From: Pseudocolwellia sp048296855
GTDB taxonomy: Bacteria; Pseudomonadota; Gammaproteobacteria; Enterobacterales; Alteromonadaceae
Assembly (NCBI GenBank): GCA_048296855.1
Contig: CP182631.1
DNA length: 64,000 nt
Strand: one strand, 5' to 3'
Below are positions 53,453 through 62,108 of the stretch, one piece after another. Under the pieces are notes generated by a model. That model was given only the letters and a program-made list of their open reading frames with translations, did not search any database and had not been told where the DNA came from. Position numbers and translations under genes: made by a program. Numbering within the stretch: position 1 is the stretch's first letter; every line of letters begins with the position of its first letter.

Positions 53453-53863
53453 ATGACAACTGAAAACCCATACCACAATAACCCTCTTCACGGCCTAAAA
53501 CTAGAAACCTTATTAAATGAGATTGTTGACCAATACGGGTTCGACTTACTTGACGCCTACTTAAACATTAACTGTTTTAGAAAAAATCCAAGTATTGCTT
53601 CAAGCATTAAATTTTTGAAGAAAACAGATTGGGCACGTGAAAAAGTAGAAGCCTTTTATTTATATCAATACAAAGGCCTACCAAAAGCTGACGACGAACA
53701 ATTTCAACTTCCGCCACGAGCACGTATTGTTCCTGCCGATCAAAAAACCAAAGAACCTGCTGATTTAAGCTTTGAAGATGCTGAACGCTTACGCGCTAAA
53801 AAAGCAATAAAAACACGAGAAAGAGCAGCAAGCAAAGGTAACCCTTGGGCGAATGTAAAATAA
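53453..53863 (+). CDS. VF530 family DNA-binding-like protein
   Basis: 136 residues. VF530 domain (about 10-80): NPLHGLKLETLLNEIVDQYGFDLLDAYLNI, cut here as NPLHGLKLETLL and GFDLLDAYLNI, followed by CFRKNPSIASSIKFLKKT and WAREKVEAFYLYQYK. The family is a small all-helical domain first solved from Vibrio fischeri. The C-terminal tail is basic. Terminator follows at 53897. Confidence 0.88.
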   Translation: MTTENPYHNNPLHGLKLETLLNEIVDQYGFDLLDAYLNINCFRKNPSIASSIKFLKKTDWAREKVEAFYLYQYKGLPKADDEQFQLPPRARIVPADQKTKEPADLSFEDAERLRAKKAIKTRERAASKGNPWANVK

Positions 53864-53896
53864 ATTTCAGAGTAAATTTACGTACATACCTAAAAT

Positions 53897-53940
53897 AAAA
53901 ACTCACGATAATTTCGTTATTTAAATAACGTGAGTTTATT
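53897..53940 (+). terminator. Terminator of the VF530 gene
   Basis: AAACTCACG / CGTGAGTTT stem (53899-53907, 53929-53937) with a second palindrome CGTTATTTAAATAACG inside, then T-rich TATTTTC. Confidence 0.75.
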
Positions 53941-54023
53941 TTCTCTCTCTGCTTGCCCTGTTCACTAAATATGAATTATTCTCAGTGATGGTTTCTATTT
54001 TATTTAATTGCTCTACTTCACAC

Positions 54024-54190
54024 TATACCCGTTACCACTCAAGAGGCTATTTCAGAGCACTTGAGCGATATCAATTCAAGACAATGCTTTGTAATAATGG
54101 TCGTTCCCTTATAAAAAGCATTAACACAGAAGTGATTTTGCTCAAGCGCTTCTTCGATGGGTCTAAAAACAACATAAAATTATTTTTATA
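54024..54190. repeat. Family B repeat, partial copy
   Basis: Begins TATACCCGTTACCACTCAAG, matching the reverse complement of the right end of the copy at 56231: TTGAGCGATATCAATTCAAG, TTCTTCGATGGG and CTAAAAA are shared. Small open frames over this stretch are not real genes. Confidence 0.65.
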
Positions 54191-54329
54191 TTAGAGCGAG
54201 TTGATGTTATCCAAATTAACTTCTATGTACTATTTTATGGTAATTATGTGTTATTTTTAATTTTATCTTAATGATACATTTACACAGTTTGAATAATGAT
54301 AAAAATATGTACCTAAGAGGAAAATAATA

Positions 54330-55214
54330 ATGGCTCAACAAGATCTAGCAAGCTATAACCATCAAGTATCAGATATTTTTAAAAAAGCAGTTAACGAATC
54401 AGACTATGCACCGTTTTCATTAAGCAAAGAACAAATTGAGCATTTTGAAAAATACGGCTATGTAAGCGATATAAAAATATTGGATGAAGAGCAAGTTGAT
54501 ATATTGCGCGCAGAACTTGACCAAATAAGGGAGCCTAACCACCCTGGTCGCGAGTTGTTTTATGAATACCATGGTAATCAGTCGACAGATCCTAATACAG
54601 TACTATTTCATTCTTTAGGCCATTGGAGAATTACACCAGGTTTTCACGATGCCCTATGGAATCCAGCCTTTGTTAAACCGGCAAGCCAATTATTGGGAGA
54701 TAAGGCCATTCGTATGTGGCACGACCAACTTTTTTGTAAACCAGCTAACCATGGTGGCGTAGTTGCTTGGCATCAAGACTACTCATACTGGATAAGAACA
54801 GTACCAATGCAACATCTTACATGTTGGATTGCCCTAGACGATGCAGACACCGAAAACGGATGTTTAAACTATGTGCCAGGAAGTCATCGCTGGGGCTTAT
54901 TAAATAGGCTAGAACTAGGTGGTGAAATGGATGCTATATTTGAACAGTTAACCGATGAACAACGCGAGCAAATAAAACCTGAACCTATGGTATTAAAAAA
55001 AGGACATGCGTGTTTCCATCATCCACTCATGTTACATGGCTCTTTTGAAAACAAATCGCAACGAAGTCGTCGAGCTATGGTATTAAATGTTTTTGCTGAC
55101 GGAACAATGAGTAATACCGATGAAACCATGCTACGTGGTACAGATATAAAAATAAGCAAAGGCCAACCACTTAATAATCGCTATTTCCCTCTGCTTTATA
55201 AAGGTACTAAATAA
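54330..55214 (+). CDS. Phytanoyl-CoA dioxygenase (PhyH) family protein
   Basis: Fe(II)/2-oxoglutarate-dependent oxygenase. 294 residues. Iron ligands: HxD in WHQDYSYW (about 147-154) and the distal His in HHPLMLHGSF; the 2-oxoglutarate arginine in QRSRRAM. The substrate cannot be said; PhyH proteins hydroxylate many small acids and secondary metabolites. AGAGGAAAA lies before the ATG. No operon partner. Confidence 0.9.
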   Translation: MAQQDLASYNHQVSDIFKKAVNESDYAPFSLSKEQIEHFEKYGYVSDIKILDEEQVDILRAELDQIREPNHPGRELFYEYHGNQSTDPNTVLFHSLGHWRITPGFHDALWNPAFVKPASQLLGDKAIRMWHDQLFCKPANHGGVVAWHQDYSYWIRTVPMQHLTCWIALDDADTENGCLNYVPGSHRWGLLNRLELGGEMDAIFEQLTDEQREQIKPEPMVLKKGHACFHHPLMLHGSFENKSQRSRRAMVLNVFADGTMSNTDETMLRGTDIKISKGQPLNNRYFPLLYKGTK

Positions 55215-55236
55215 CCATTCAATTAGTGGGGTTAGG

Positions 55237-56148
55237 TTATTTAAGTAAAGGGTAAGTAAACAAACTTAAATGAATAAAGTTTAAAACAAAATGCCCTAAA
55301 ATGGCGTAAGTTATTTTACCTGTAACGTGATAAATAAAACCATATAGCACACCTGCTAATGTAGCAACTAATACATAAGCTAAACCTCCAGCGAAGTGTG
55401 CAACACCAAATAAAATACTCGCAATAAACAAACCTGCTATAGGGTTAAAATATGTTGCGAGTTTTTGTTGAATAACTCCCCTGAAAAACACCTCTTCAAT
55501 CACACATGTCAGCAATAAGTTATTTAAAGCAAAGAGCCACCACCACCTAGGAATATTGGGTTCAAACTGTATTAACCTTATAACGCTAGCTAGCGTAAAA
55601 ATAACAATAAATCCTACAACAATAAGTAAACACAACTGAAAAATACCCACCCTTTCGCAATAATAGGGCTTTACATTAGGCTGCAAAATAGTAGGCACCA
55701 TTAACAACAACGCGAATAAAATCATCGGTTTGTCTAAATTTAAATACAAAGTAAAGTCAGAGCTATTAATACTCTTATTCACCTTATCTAACACCAATAA
55801 ATTATTAAAACCCGGTAATAAATGCGCGGCTAATCCAATACACAATATAATAACTAGGCTGGTAAGTATTACCTTAACCCAATAGTGGGTATTTTTATTT
55901 GCCGCAAACGCTAAGCTAAATAAAACAGCGATCACACCAATTCCCACTAAATTTATCGAATTCAATAAAAAAGACGATATTAAAGTAATAGCTATACCAA
56001 ACCATGCCACTTTAGGTTTAATAAAAACACTAAAAATACTAATAAATAGCAATAACCAAGGTATGATTTGTGGATAAAGCAACGTTGAAAATTGAGACGA
56101 CACTTCAGAAGTTAAGAGTGCGGAAGGTAAAAAATCAGTATTAAACAT
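55237..56148 (-). CDS. CPBP-family intramembrane protease
   Basis: 303 residues, about eight hydrophobic helices. Abi/CAAX motifs: EEVFFRGVIQQKL (motif 1), FGVAHFAGG (motif 2) and GHFVLNFIHL (motif 3). Type II CAAX-protease-like glutamic endopeptidases of bacteria often give self-immunity to bacteriocins or control membrane stress; no such partner is visible here. Close to, but convergent with, the PhyH gene. Confidence 0.88.
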   Translation of the reverse strand: MFNTDFLPSALLTSEVSSQFSTLLYPQIIPWLLLFISIFSVFIKPKVAWFGIAITLISSFLLNSINLVGIGVIAVLFSLAFAANKNTHYWVKVILTSLVIILCIGLAAHLLPGFNNLLVLDKVNKSINSSDFTLYLNLDKPMILFALLLMVPTILQPNVKPYYCERVGIFQLCLLIVVGFIVIFTLASVIRLIQFEPNIPRWWWLFALNNLLLTCVIEEVFFRGVIQQKLATYFNPIAGLFIASILFGVAHFAGGLAYVLVATLAGVLYGFIYHVTGKITYAILGHFVLNFIHLSLFTYPLLK

Positions 56149-56230
56149 AATTGCAGATAGCTAATAAACTCAATATATAAATTATCATAACTTAGTAACG
56201 AATAATAAGTGTAAACATCTATTCATCTTT

Positions 56231-56477
56231 TATACCCATAACCATTCAAGATTCAGGTTTCAGTGTAACTAAAAATAATTTAAGCACAGATTTTATATTC
56301 CAAAAAAAATCTAAGGTCTACACCCATGTAGGAACGTGACTAAAGTTAATAACGAAGCATAAATGGTTTTTAGCCCCATCGAAAAAGCCCTTGAGAAGAA
56401 TCACTTAATCAACAGTGCCTTGAATTGATATCGCTCAAGAGAGCTGAAATACGTATATTGAGCGGTAACGAGTATAT
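56231..56477. repeat. Family B repeat, longest copy
   Basis: About 247 bp with inverted-repeat ends TATACCCATAACCATTCAA and (right, reversed) TATACTCGTTACCGCTCAA. Parts recur at 48001, 50140 and 54024, and the middle (CAGATTTTATATTCC) resembles part of the element at 5630-5992. No coding capacity. Confidence 0.72.
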
Positions 56478-56658
56478 ATTTACTATTTTTTGTAAGCTTA
56501 AACATCAAAATACAATAATGATTAAACAAACTTTAAACAAAAAGTCATTTATTTAAACTTAAATGAGATTTCCCCTAATTAATTTACTTTTATTATGCTT
56601 AAATAAAGAATGTGTCGTATTAAATAACAAACAACAAAATATCTAATGGAGATAATTA

Positions 56659-57591
56659 ATGTCGGATAATAAAAAATACCGTTTAGTAACCCGTAGTGAT
56701 TTCGATGGATTAGTTTGTGCCATACTACTCAAACATATTAACTTGGTTGACGATATTCTCTTTGTTCATCCCAAAGATATGCAAGACGGTAAAATTGAAG
56801 TTGGAGCAAACGATATTTCAACCAATTTACCTTATGTTGACGGTGTACATATTGCTTTTGATCATCACCACAGTGAAACCATTCGTAACGGTAAAAAAGA
56901 CAATCATATAATCGATCCAGATGCTCCTTCAGCCGCACGTGTAGTTTACGATTACTACGGTGGCTTAGAAGCTTTCCCTACAAGCTGGACAGATATGATG
57001 GAAGCCGTTGATAAAGGTGATTCTGCACAATTTAACATGGAAGAAGTATTACATGCTAAACGTTGGGAGTTACTTAACTTCATCATGGACTCGCGCACAG
57101 GCTTAGGTCGTTTCAGAGACTTTCGTATTTCAAACTACGAACTTATGATGAACTTAATCGACTTTGGTAAAGACCACAATATTGACGAATTACTCGCACT
57201 GCCTGATGTTAAAGAACGCACAGACTTATACTTTGAGCACGAAGAGAAATTTAAAGAACAAATTAAGCGTTGTGCCACAGTGCACGGTAACTTAGTTGTT
57301 TTAGATTTAAGAGAAGAAGAAGTTATTTATTCAGGTAACCGTTTTGTTATTTACGCTCTATTTCCGCAATGTAATATTTCAATCCATGTTATGTGGGGTC
57401 TTAAAAAACAAAATACGGTATTTGCTACCGGTAAATCTATTTTTGATCGCAGTTCAAAAACCAATGTTGGCGAGCTAATGCTTAAATACAATGGTGGTGG
57501 ACACAATGCCGCAGGTACATGTCAGGTTCCACATGCTGAAAACGAAGCATGCCTTGCAGACTTAATTAAAACAATTAACGCTGATGGCTAG
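56659..57591 (+). CDS. DHH-family phosphoesterase
   Basis: 310 residues. DHH motifs: VTRSDFDGLVCAILLK, HPKDMQDG and HIAFDHHHSET (the DHH triad); DHHA1 substrate domain at the C terminus with GGGHNAAGTC. Related to exopolyphosphatase-like and oligoribonuclease NrnA enzymes that cleave pyrophosphate or nanoRNA bonds with Mn. The exact substrate is not known. TGGAG lies before the ATG. Terminator at 57671. Confidence 0.9.
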   Translation: MSDNKKYRLVTRSDFDGLVCAILLKHINLVDDILFVHPKDMQDGKIEVGANDISTNLPYVDGVHIAFDHHHSETIRNGKKDNHIIDPDAPSAARVVYDYYGGLEAFPTSWTDMMEAVDKGDSAQFNMEEVLHAKRWELLNFIMDSRTGLGRFRDFRISNYELMMNLIDFGKDHNIDELLALPDVKERTDLYFEHEEKFKEQIKRCATVHGNLVVLDLREEEVIYSGNRFVIYALFPQCNISIHVMWGLKKQNTVFATGKSIFDRSSKTNVGELMLKYNGGGHNAAGTCQVPHAENEACLADLIKTINADG

Positions 57592-57670
57592 TTATTAGCT
57601 ACATTTCATAACATTGTACTTTGAATAAAACTAGATAGGTTGAATGTGAACTACAGTGGATCAATGAACT

Positions 57671-57701
57671 AAGAATACTTGCTTTTGATGCAAGTATTCT
57701 T
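57671..57701. terminator. Bidirectional terminator, DHH gene / PEP-CTERM gene
   Basis: Perfect 12-bp stem AAGAATACTTGC / GCAAGTATTCTT (57671-57682, 57690-57701), 7-nt loop; convergent genes end at 57591 and 57725. Confidence 0.85.
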
Positions 57702-57724
57702 AAACATATAATATGCTATATCAA

Positions 57725-58471
57725 CTACGCTTTTTTACGAAGTCTAGCCAATACTAAAAATGATAAAGCCATAATACCTAGAGTTGCAGGTTCAGACACA
57801 GAAGTACTTGTTTCACGTTGCAGTTTATTAATAACAGCAGTTTCAAAATCACCAAAGGTATTTGCAACATTAACAAAAGCACCAGGGCCACCAATTACAT
57901 TATTAGTATAGTAATTTGATATACTTGAACTACCAATAGCTAAACCATTAATAGTTATACCGTTACTTACCGCATTATCTCTAGCAGCTTGATCTAAAGA
58001 TGCAGAACTAGTTCCGTCACCTGATACATCAATTAAAGAACGTGTTGCTGTAAATCCGTTATTAATCATTAAGTCTACCGCTCTATTTACACCAGTGTAG
58101 ATAGAAGTACCGCCACCACCAGGTCTTACAAAAGCATCTAGAACATCCGCAAATGCGTTAGCGTCAGCTATAGTGTTTAATACTACAAAAGTATCTAAAG
58201 ATGTACTAAAGAAATTTGAAGAGAAAAACACAGCATTTACTGCAATACCATTTACGCTATTAGCAATATTATTTTGTACTGTCGCATTACGGAATGCAGC
58301 TGCGTAACCATCCATTTGTAAATTATATTCTGAAGTGCTTACACTACCAGAGACATCAATAGTTAATGATAACTCTACATCAATTATAGTTGCATTAGCA
58401 TTTGGTAAGACAAATGCGAATGCCATTAAAGAGCTACATATTATTTTTTTTAATTGGGAGCCTATGTTCAT
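57725..58471 (-). CDS. VWA-domain (DUF1194-like) exported protein with PEP-CTERM anchor
   Basis: 248 residues. Signal peptide (about 1-27, to NANA-T), a von Willebrand A domain (about 30-215) with MIDAS DVSGSVS and a late SGDGTSS loop, and a C-terminal PEP-CTERM tail: a SEPATL motif, a hydrophobic helix (GIMALSFLVLA) and RLRKK. PEP-CTERM proteins are cut and anchored by exosortase (EpsH), often in exopolysaccharide-making marine bacteria. The matching exosortase genes are not in this window. Confidence 0.9.
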   Translation of the reverse strand: MNIGSQLKKIICSSLMAFAFVLPNANATIIDVELSLTIDVSGSVSTSEYNLQMDGYAAAFRNATVQNNIANSVNGIAVNAVFFSSNFFSTSLDTFVVLNTIADANAFADVLDAFVRPGGGGTSIYTGVNRAVDLMINNGFTATRSLIDVSGDGTSSASLDQAARDNAVSNGITINGLAIGSSSISNYYTNNVIGGPGAFVNVANTFGDFETAVINKLQRETSTSVSEPATLGIMALSFLVLARLRKKA

Positions 58472-58824
58472 AATGAATCCATCCTATTTTACGTGTTGAG
58501 TTTTTTTAAAGTGTTTGATTTTTTTCGTTACATTACCGTTAAATTATTGTAACAATAAGTTTAAAAGCAAAAACTAAACCATAAAAATAACCTTATAAAA
58601 ATCAATAATTAAAAGAATATACATATAAATCTTTATAATAAGTGTAAAATAATCTGACAATTGCATTGCAGATTATGTATTTATATTTAAGAAATAAAAC
58701 GTTATATACAGGCAATCAATTTGTTATTTTCCAATAGTAAATATATTTTTGACCACTGTTTAAAAATATAAATATGTTATGACATAACACAATTAAAAAA
58801 TCATAAAGGTAAATAAGGACATTT
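58472..58824. other. Divergent gap between the PEP-CTERM gene and the zf-TFIIB gene
   Basis: Very AT-rich, 353 nt, must contain both promoters. AATAAGGACATTT before 58825 gives the ribosome site. No repeat or gene seen. Confidence 0.45.
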
Positions 58825-59415
58825 ATGGCTGAATCTCAATGCTCGTCTTGCAAACATATTGTTAAAGCAACAATCCGTCATTGCCCTATGTGTAATGGGA
58901 GTATGAAAGCGATTCAAAAATCGGCACTAAAAACATGCCCTCGCTGTACCACAAAGTTAGATGAATACATTTACCGAGACCACGAGCTCGATAAATGTAA
59001 TACCTGCGAAGGAATATGGCTACAGCCAGATGAATTCTCAGTACTCACCTCTGAGTTTGATGTTTATAGAGACGACAACAGCAACCCGTTATACCAGCGC
59101 CCCGGTTTGCCCGCATCAGAAAACTACCTACCTTGTGCTAACTGTAAAAAAATAATGTCTCGTCGTAATTTCAAATCTATATCTGGCGTGCTTATAGACT
59201 CGTGTATTAACTGCGGTATCTGGTTAGACAAAGGTGAGTTAGAATTTATTAGAAACTTTGTAGCCAGTGGTGGCTTAGATAAATCACAAGACAATAAATT
59301 AGTGAAACATGAACTACAAATTGAAGCATTAGATGATCGTATTTCGGATGTTGAGTTGATGCAAAAAATGCTAAATAAATATAATTTGAAAAGAATATTC
59401 TTTAAAGGGTTTTGA
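58825..59415 (+). CDS. Zinc-ribbon (zf-TFIIB) protein
   Basis: 196 residues. Three zinc modules: CSSCKHIVKATIRHCPMC at the N terminus (residues 5-22), TFIIB-like CPRCTTKLDEYIYRD with CNTCEGIWLQPDE, and CANCKKIM with CINCGIWLDKGELEFI. Two matching CxxC-GIWLD/Q hairpins show an internal repeat. Helical tail. The family is often linked to DNA or RNA binding; no proof here. A 14-bp hairpin follows at 59422. Confidence 0.87.
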   Translation: MAESQCSSCKHIVKATIRHCPMCNGSMKAIQKSALKTCPRCTTKLDEYIYRDHELDKCNTCEGIWLQPDEFSVLTSEFDVYRDDNSNPLYQRPGLPASENYLPCANCKKIMSRRNFKSISGVLIDSCINCGIWLDKGELEFIRNFVASGGLDKSQDNKLVKHELQIEALDDRISDVELMQKMLNKYNLKRIFFKGF

Positions 59416-59421
59416 TCTTTC

Positions 59422-59459
59422 ATTTAGTCAAACATCTATTCAAATATGTTTGACTAAAT
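59422..59459 (+). terminator. Stem-loop after the zinc-ribbon gene
   Basis: Perfect 14-bp inverted repeat ATTTAGTCAAACAT / ATGTTTGACTAAAT (59422-59435, 59446-59459), 6 nt past the stop. No T run. Confidence 0.65.
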
Positions 59460-59535
59460 CCTAACTAATTATAGTAGATACGCGCTCAATCATTTAATAA
59501 ACACTCTAAACCCAAGGTTACTTTACCTAATAGCC

Positions 59536-60175
59536 TATTGTCGCGGTGGCGACGACACCCAAAGGGAGTCTGCCTCCGGCCTCCCCTTGGAACCCCACGG
59601 AGCCCTAACTCAGCGACAACTGAAATGATAATTTTGCAGTTATCGATTCCTGTCGAATGCTCGTCACTGCGCGACGTCAGTTACAGCCATCTATGGCTGT
59701 AATCGAATAACAGCTATTAAAAATTATAATTTCAACGCTGAGATAGGAATAGGTGCACGCTGAACTAATCAGAAAACATTAAAGTTTTAGGTCATCTGAT
59801 AAATAAAAGTCACACAAAGAAATGAGTAAATTAGCTCTGGCGGTAAGCTTAAATAATAGAAATTGAATAAAAGAGAAAACTAAGATGAGAAATATACAAC
59901 TGGCTATAAGTGCTTTAAAAATGTCTGAGTGAGAAATAAATATCAGCTATTACTGGCAGTACGCCAGTAAAGTTAAGTGACATGGATTATATTCAGGATG
60001 AACGGTAACATGCGATGCCATGGATGGCAAAGAACGCAGTGCGTTCTGTACATTAACTAGATATATTCATTCTCAGGAAGAAATACATTTTTCAGCAGCG
60101 CCATGGAGTCCAGAGGGGGAATGTATTTTAACGCGTCGTCCCTTCCTTTTTTGGGCGCCGTCACACTGCGACAAT
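59536..60175. repeat. Long MITE-like element, family D (about 640 bp)
   Basis: Ends are inverted repeats: TATTGTCGCGGTGGCGACGA on the left and, reversed, TATTGTCGCAGTGTGACGGC on the right. Next to each end is a G+C-richer segment related to the other (CCCAAAGGGAG... versus CCCAAAAAAGGAAGGG...). Inside are palindromes, for example TGCCATGGATGGCA (about 60013-60026), AGAACGCAGTGCGTTCT (about 60030-60046) and TTACAGCCATCTATGGCTGTAA (about 59681-59702). G+C is higher than the neighbours. No transposase; a 73-codon open frame (60020-60241) is not convincing. It may be a remnant with the coding part lost. Confidence 0.7.
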
Positions 60176-60347
60176 AAAATATTCAGATTTAAGCCAAAAC
60201 TAATGCTTAAATATTTCATCAGTTTTAATTATATTATTTAAAAGATATCTAGAGTTTGATATTACTTTATTTTTAAGAGGATCTAACTGATTAATTAATC
60301 CATCAAGGGACTCGTTAGTATCAGCCATAGTTATTGAATTACATACC

Positions 60348-61001
60348 TTAAAAAAAAACATAAATGTTACTTTTCAATTCAATAAATATATTAAATATTT
60401 CATCGGAAAAATAATTTTTAATATAAAATTCTATTTCTGGCTGCATATTGGCCATTTTATTTTTAATACTTTCATTCATTTCTTTTAACTTATCTTTATT
60501 TTCAATCTCGCAAATTTTAACTATTTGATATTGTTCAAAGTAGAGATTCATTAGCTTACAAATACTTATATAAACAGTTTTTTTTACGTCACGTAAAACT
60601 TCGTGATTTTTTAATTGTTTTTCATGTTCTATATCAGTTTTTTGCCGTTGTGCTTCTTTTGCTGCAAGGTATTTGACCTTTTTTGTTTCATTTATAATAA
60701 GTTTTGCGTGTCTTCTCGATTGAAAACAATTAGCAATCCAGGTTATTACCGCTGTACTCAAAACAGCAGCAAAAATAGTAAGATATAAATGTAACGGTAT
60801 TGTGTATTCGGTGGGAAGTAGCAAATTATCTGTTTTTTGAGCAATATACTGTTTTAGTAACTTTTGATTTGAAATATCATTATTTTTCAATAAATTTAAC
60901 TCTAAAGTTAAATTTTTTATACTATTACTGAACTCAATGTAGCTATGCTCCTCGAGTTGACTAATTTCAATATCCTTTTGCTTTTGTGTTGTAGACTGCA
61001 T
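60348..61001 (-). CDS. Orphan coiled-coil membrane protein
   Basis: 217 residues, very low G+C. N-terminal coiled coil (about 10-60), one transmembrane helix (about 68-90: LYLTIFAAVLSTAVITWIA), then a long basic/acidic coiled coil (KKVKYLAAKEAQRQKTDIEHEKQ, in part) to the C terminus. No known domain. Base composition and its place next to repeats suggest acquired DNA. Confidence 0.6.
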   Translation of the reverse strand: MQSTTQKQKDIEISQLEEHSYIEFSNSIKNLTLELNLLKNNDISNQKLLKQYIAQKTDNLLLPTEYTIPLHLYLTIFAAVLSTAVITWIANCFQSRRHAKLIINETKKVKYLAAKEAQRQKTDIEHEKQLKNHEVLRDVKKTVYISICKLMNLYFEQYQIVKICEIENKDKLKEMNESIKNKMANMQPEIEFYIKNYFSDEIFNIFIELKSNIYVFF

Positions 61002-61064
61002 ATTAACTCGTAAAAATTATTCAATAATAATCTAATATAACTCATTATTAATGTATAAAATAAC

Positions 61065-61099
61065 AAAAACCGCCTTATCTATTAGATAGACAAGTTTTT
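61065..61099. terminator. Old copy of the sucD terminator
   Basis: AAAAACCGCCTTATCT / AGATAGACAAGTTTTT. It resembles the hairpin at 61999-62035 (CCGTTTTATCTATTAGATAA) closely. Together with the sucD remnant at 61132 it marks a duplicated segment. Confidence 0.6.
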
Positions 61100-61131
61100 A
61101 TTAAGAACGACTGTTTGCAATCAAAAGCTAA

Positions 61132-61195
61132 TTACCAAGCTGTTTTCTCTTTAAGTGTTTTACCGATATCTGCAAAAGAACGAACAATTTCAAGG
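61132..61195 (-). pseudogene. Duplicated 3' end of sucD
   Basis: Minus strand codes SFADIGKTLKEKTAW-stop, against SLADIGSALKEKTGW-stop at the real sucD end (62109). About 51 of 62 nt match. The similarity stops at about 61195, so only the last 15-20 codons remain. No start or upstream part is present. Confidence 0.75.
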
Positions 61196-61450
61196 CTTCT
61201 CTAGATTACTAGCGACATTCATAATTGTCGCTATTTAAATATGATTAGCTATAAGGCAAATCTTTGCCGCATCAACCTGCCCATCCCCCCTTAAGCAAAC
61301 AATTTGTACCTAAACTTGCCCTAACACCAACTACAAAACTATCTCCAAGCATCTAATTTAAAAGGCTTATCACAGATACAAACATTGGCACATACTCTGC
61401 TAAATAATCATCATGTAAATAAAGAATTAAAAAATTTAAGGACACTTATT

Positions 61451-61963
61451 ATGATGATTACCAATATAGATTATGCCAGCATAGTAGAAAAGGCTCGTGC
61501 AAATGGCGCGAGTAATGTTGATTTTGGTAAAAGTGTACAGCCAGTAGAAGCGATAAAAGGCCAACAAGACACGGTGACCTTATCAAAACAAGCTTTAGCA
61601 TTAATGAATGGCGATAATACTAATACTGAAGAAGCCGCTCCTACCTATATAAAACCTGAAACAGCAAGCTCGTTATTAGCACAGAGTAAAACTGAGTCAG
61701 GAGATGCTGAAGAGCAAGAAAAAAGCACGAACTTTTCTGAAGTTATGCAAAAAATATTAGATCAACGTACAGGCGTTGATCGCAAAAAGCTTGAAGAAAT
61801 AAACGCTATGATAGAAGAAATAGCAAACAACGAAGATATGAGCCCAGAAGAAAAAGAAAAGACAATGGAAATGCTAGAAAAAATGAAAGAAGAAATCATT
61901 GAAGAAAGTATAGAGCTACAAAAAGTGGCTAAGCAAACAGATAAACCTGAAAACGAGGTTTAG
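61451..61963 (+). CDS. Orphan acidic protein between duplicated sucD ends
   Basis: 170 residues from the ATG at 61451, chosen because AAGGA lies 9 nt before it; an ATG 66 nt upstream in frame lacks a site. Soluble, acidic, mostly helical; DTVTLSKQALALMNG resembles the 'VxLSxxAxxL' turn of FlgM-like proteins, and the second half has a charged coiled coil (SPEEKEKTMEMLEKMKEEI). No firm match. It ends 35 nt before a strong terminator. Flanked by the sucD duplication. Confidence 0.65.
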   Translation: MMITNIDYASIVEKARANGASNVDFGKSVQPVEAIKGQQDTVTLSKQALALMNGDNTNTEEAAPTYIKPETASSLLAQSKTESGDAEEQEKSTNFSEVMQKILDQRTGVDRKKLEEINAMIEEIANNEDMSPEEKEKTMEMLEKMKEEIIEESIELQKVAKQTDKPENEV

Positions 61964-61998
61964 TTCGAGTCTAGTTTATTGAGAGTATATAACTGTAA

Positions 61999-62035
61999 AA
62001 AAACCCGTTTTATCTATTAGATAAAGCGGGTTTTT
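61999..62035. terminator. Bidirectional terminator, orphan gene / sucD
   Basis: AAAAACCCGTTTTATCT / AGATAAAGCGGGTTTTT, 16 of 17 pairs, 3-nt loop. T run on both strands. Serves sucCD (minus) and the gene at 61451 (plus). Confidence 0.87.
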
Positions 62036-62108
62036 ACATACAGGCTATATTGTGTCGTTATGGCATGAATACCAAAGTACAACACAAATACAAATTAGCA
62101 GCGTTAGC

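Noticed and set aside
53985..54194. 69-codon open frame
   Set aside because: It lies on a family B repeat and has no ribosome site; it follows the repeat sequence rather than codon bias.
55237..56148. CPBP protease as a bacteriocin immunity gene
   Set aside because: No small leader-peptide gene, transporter or regulator near it; kept only as a CPBP protease.
60020..60241. 73-codon open frame
   Set aside because: It lies inside the family D element across its palindromes, with no ribosome site and no match.
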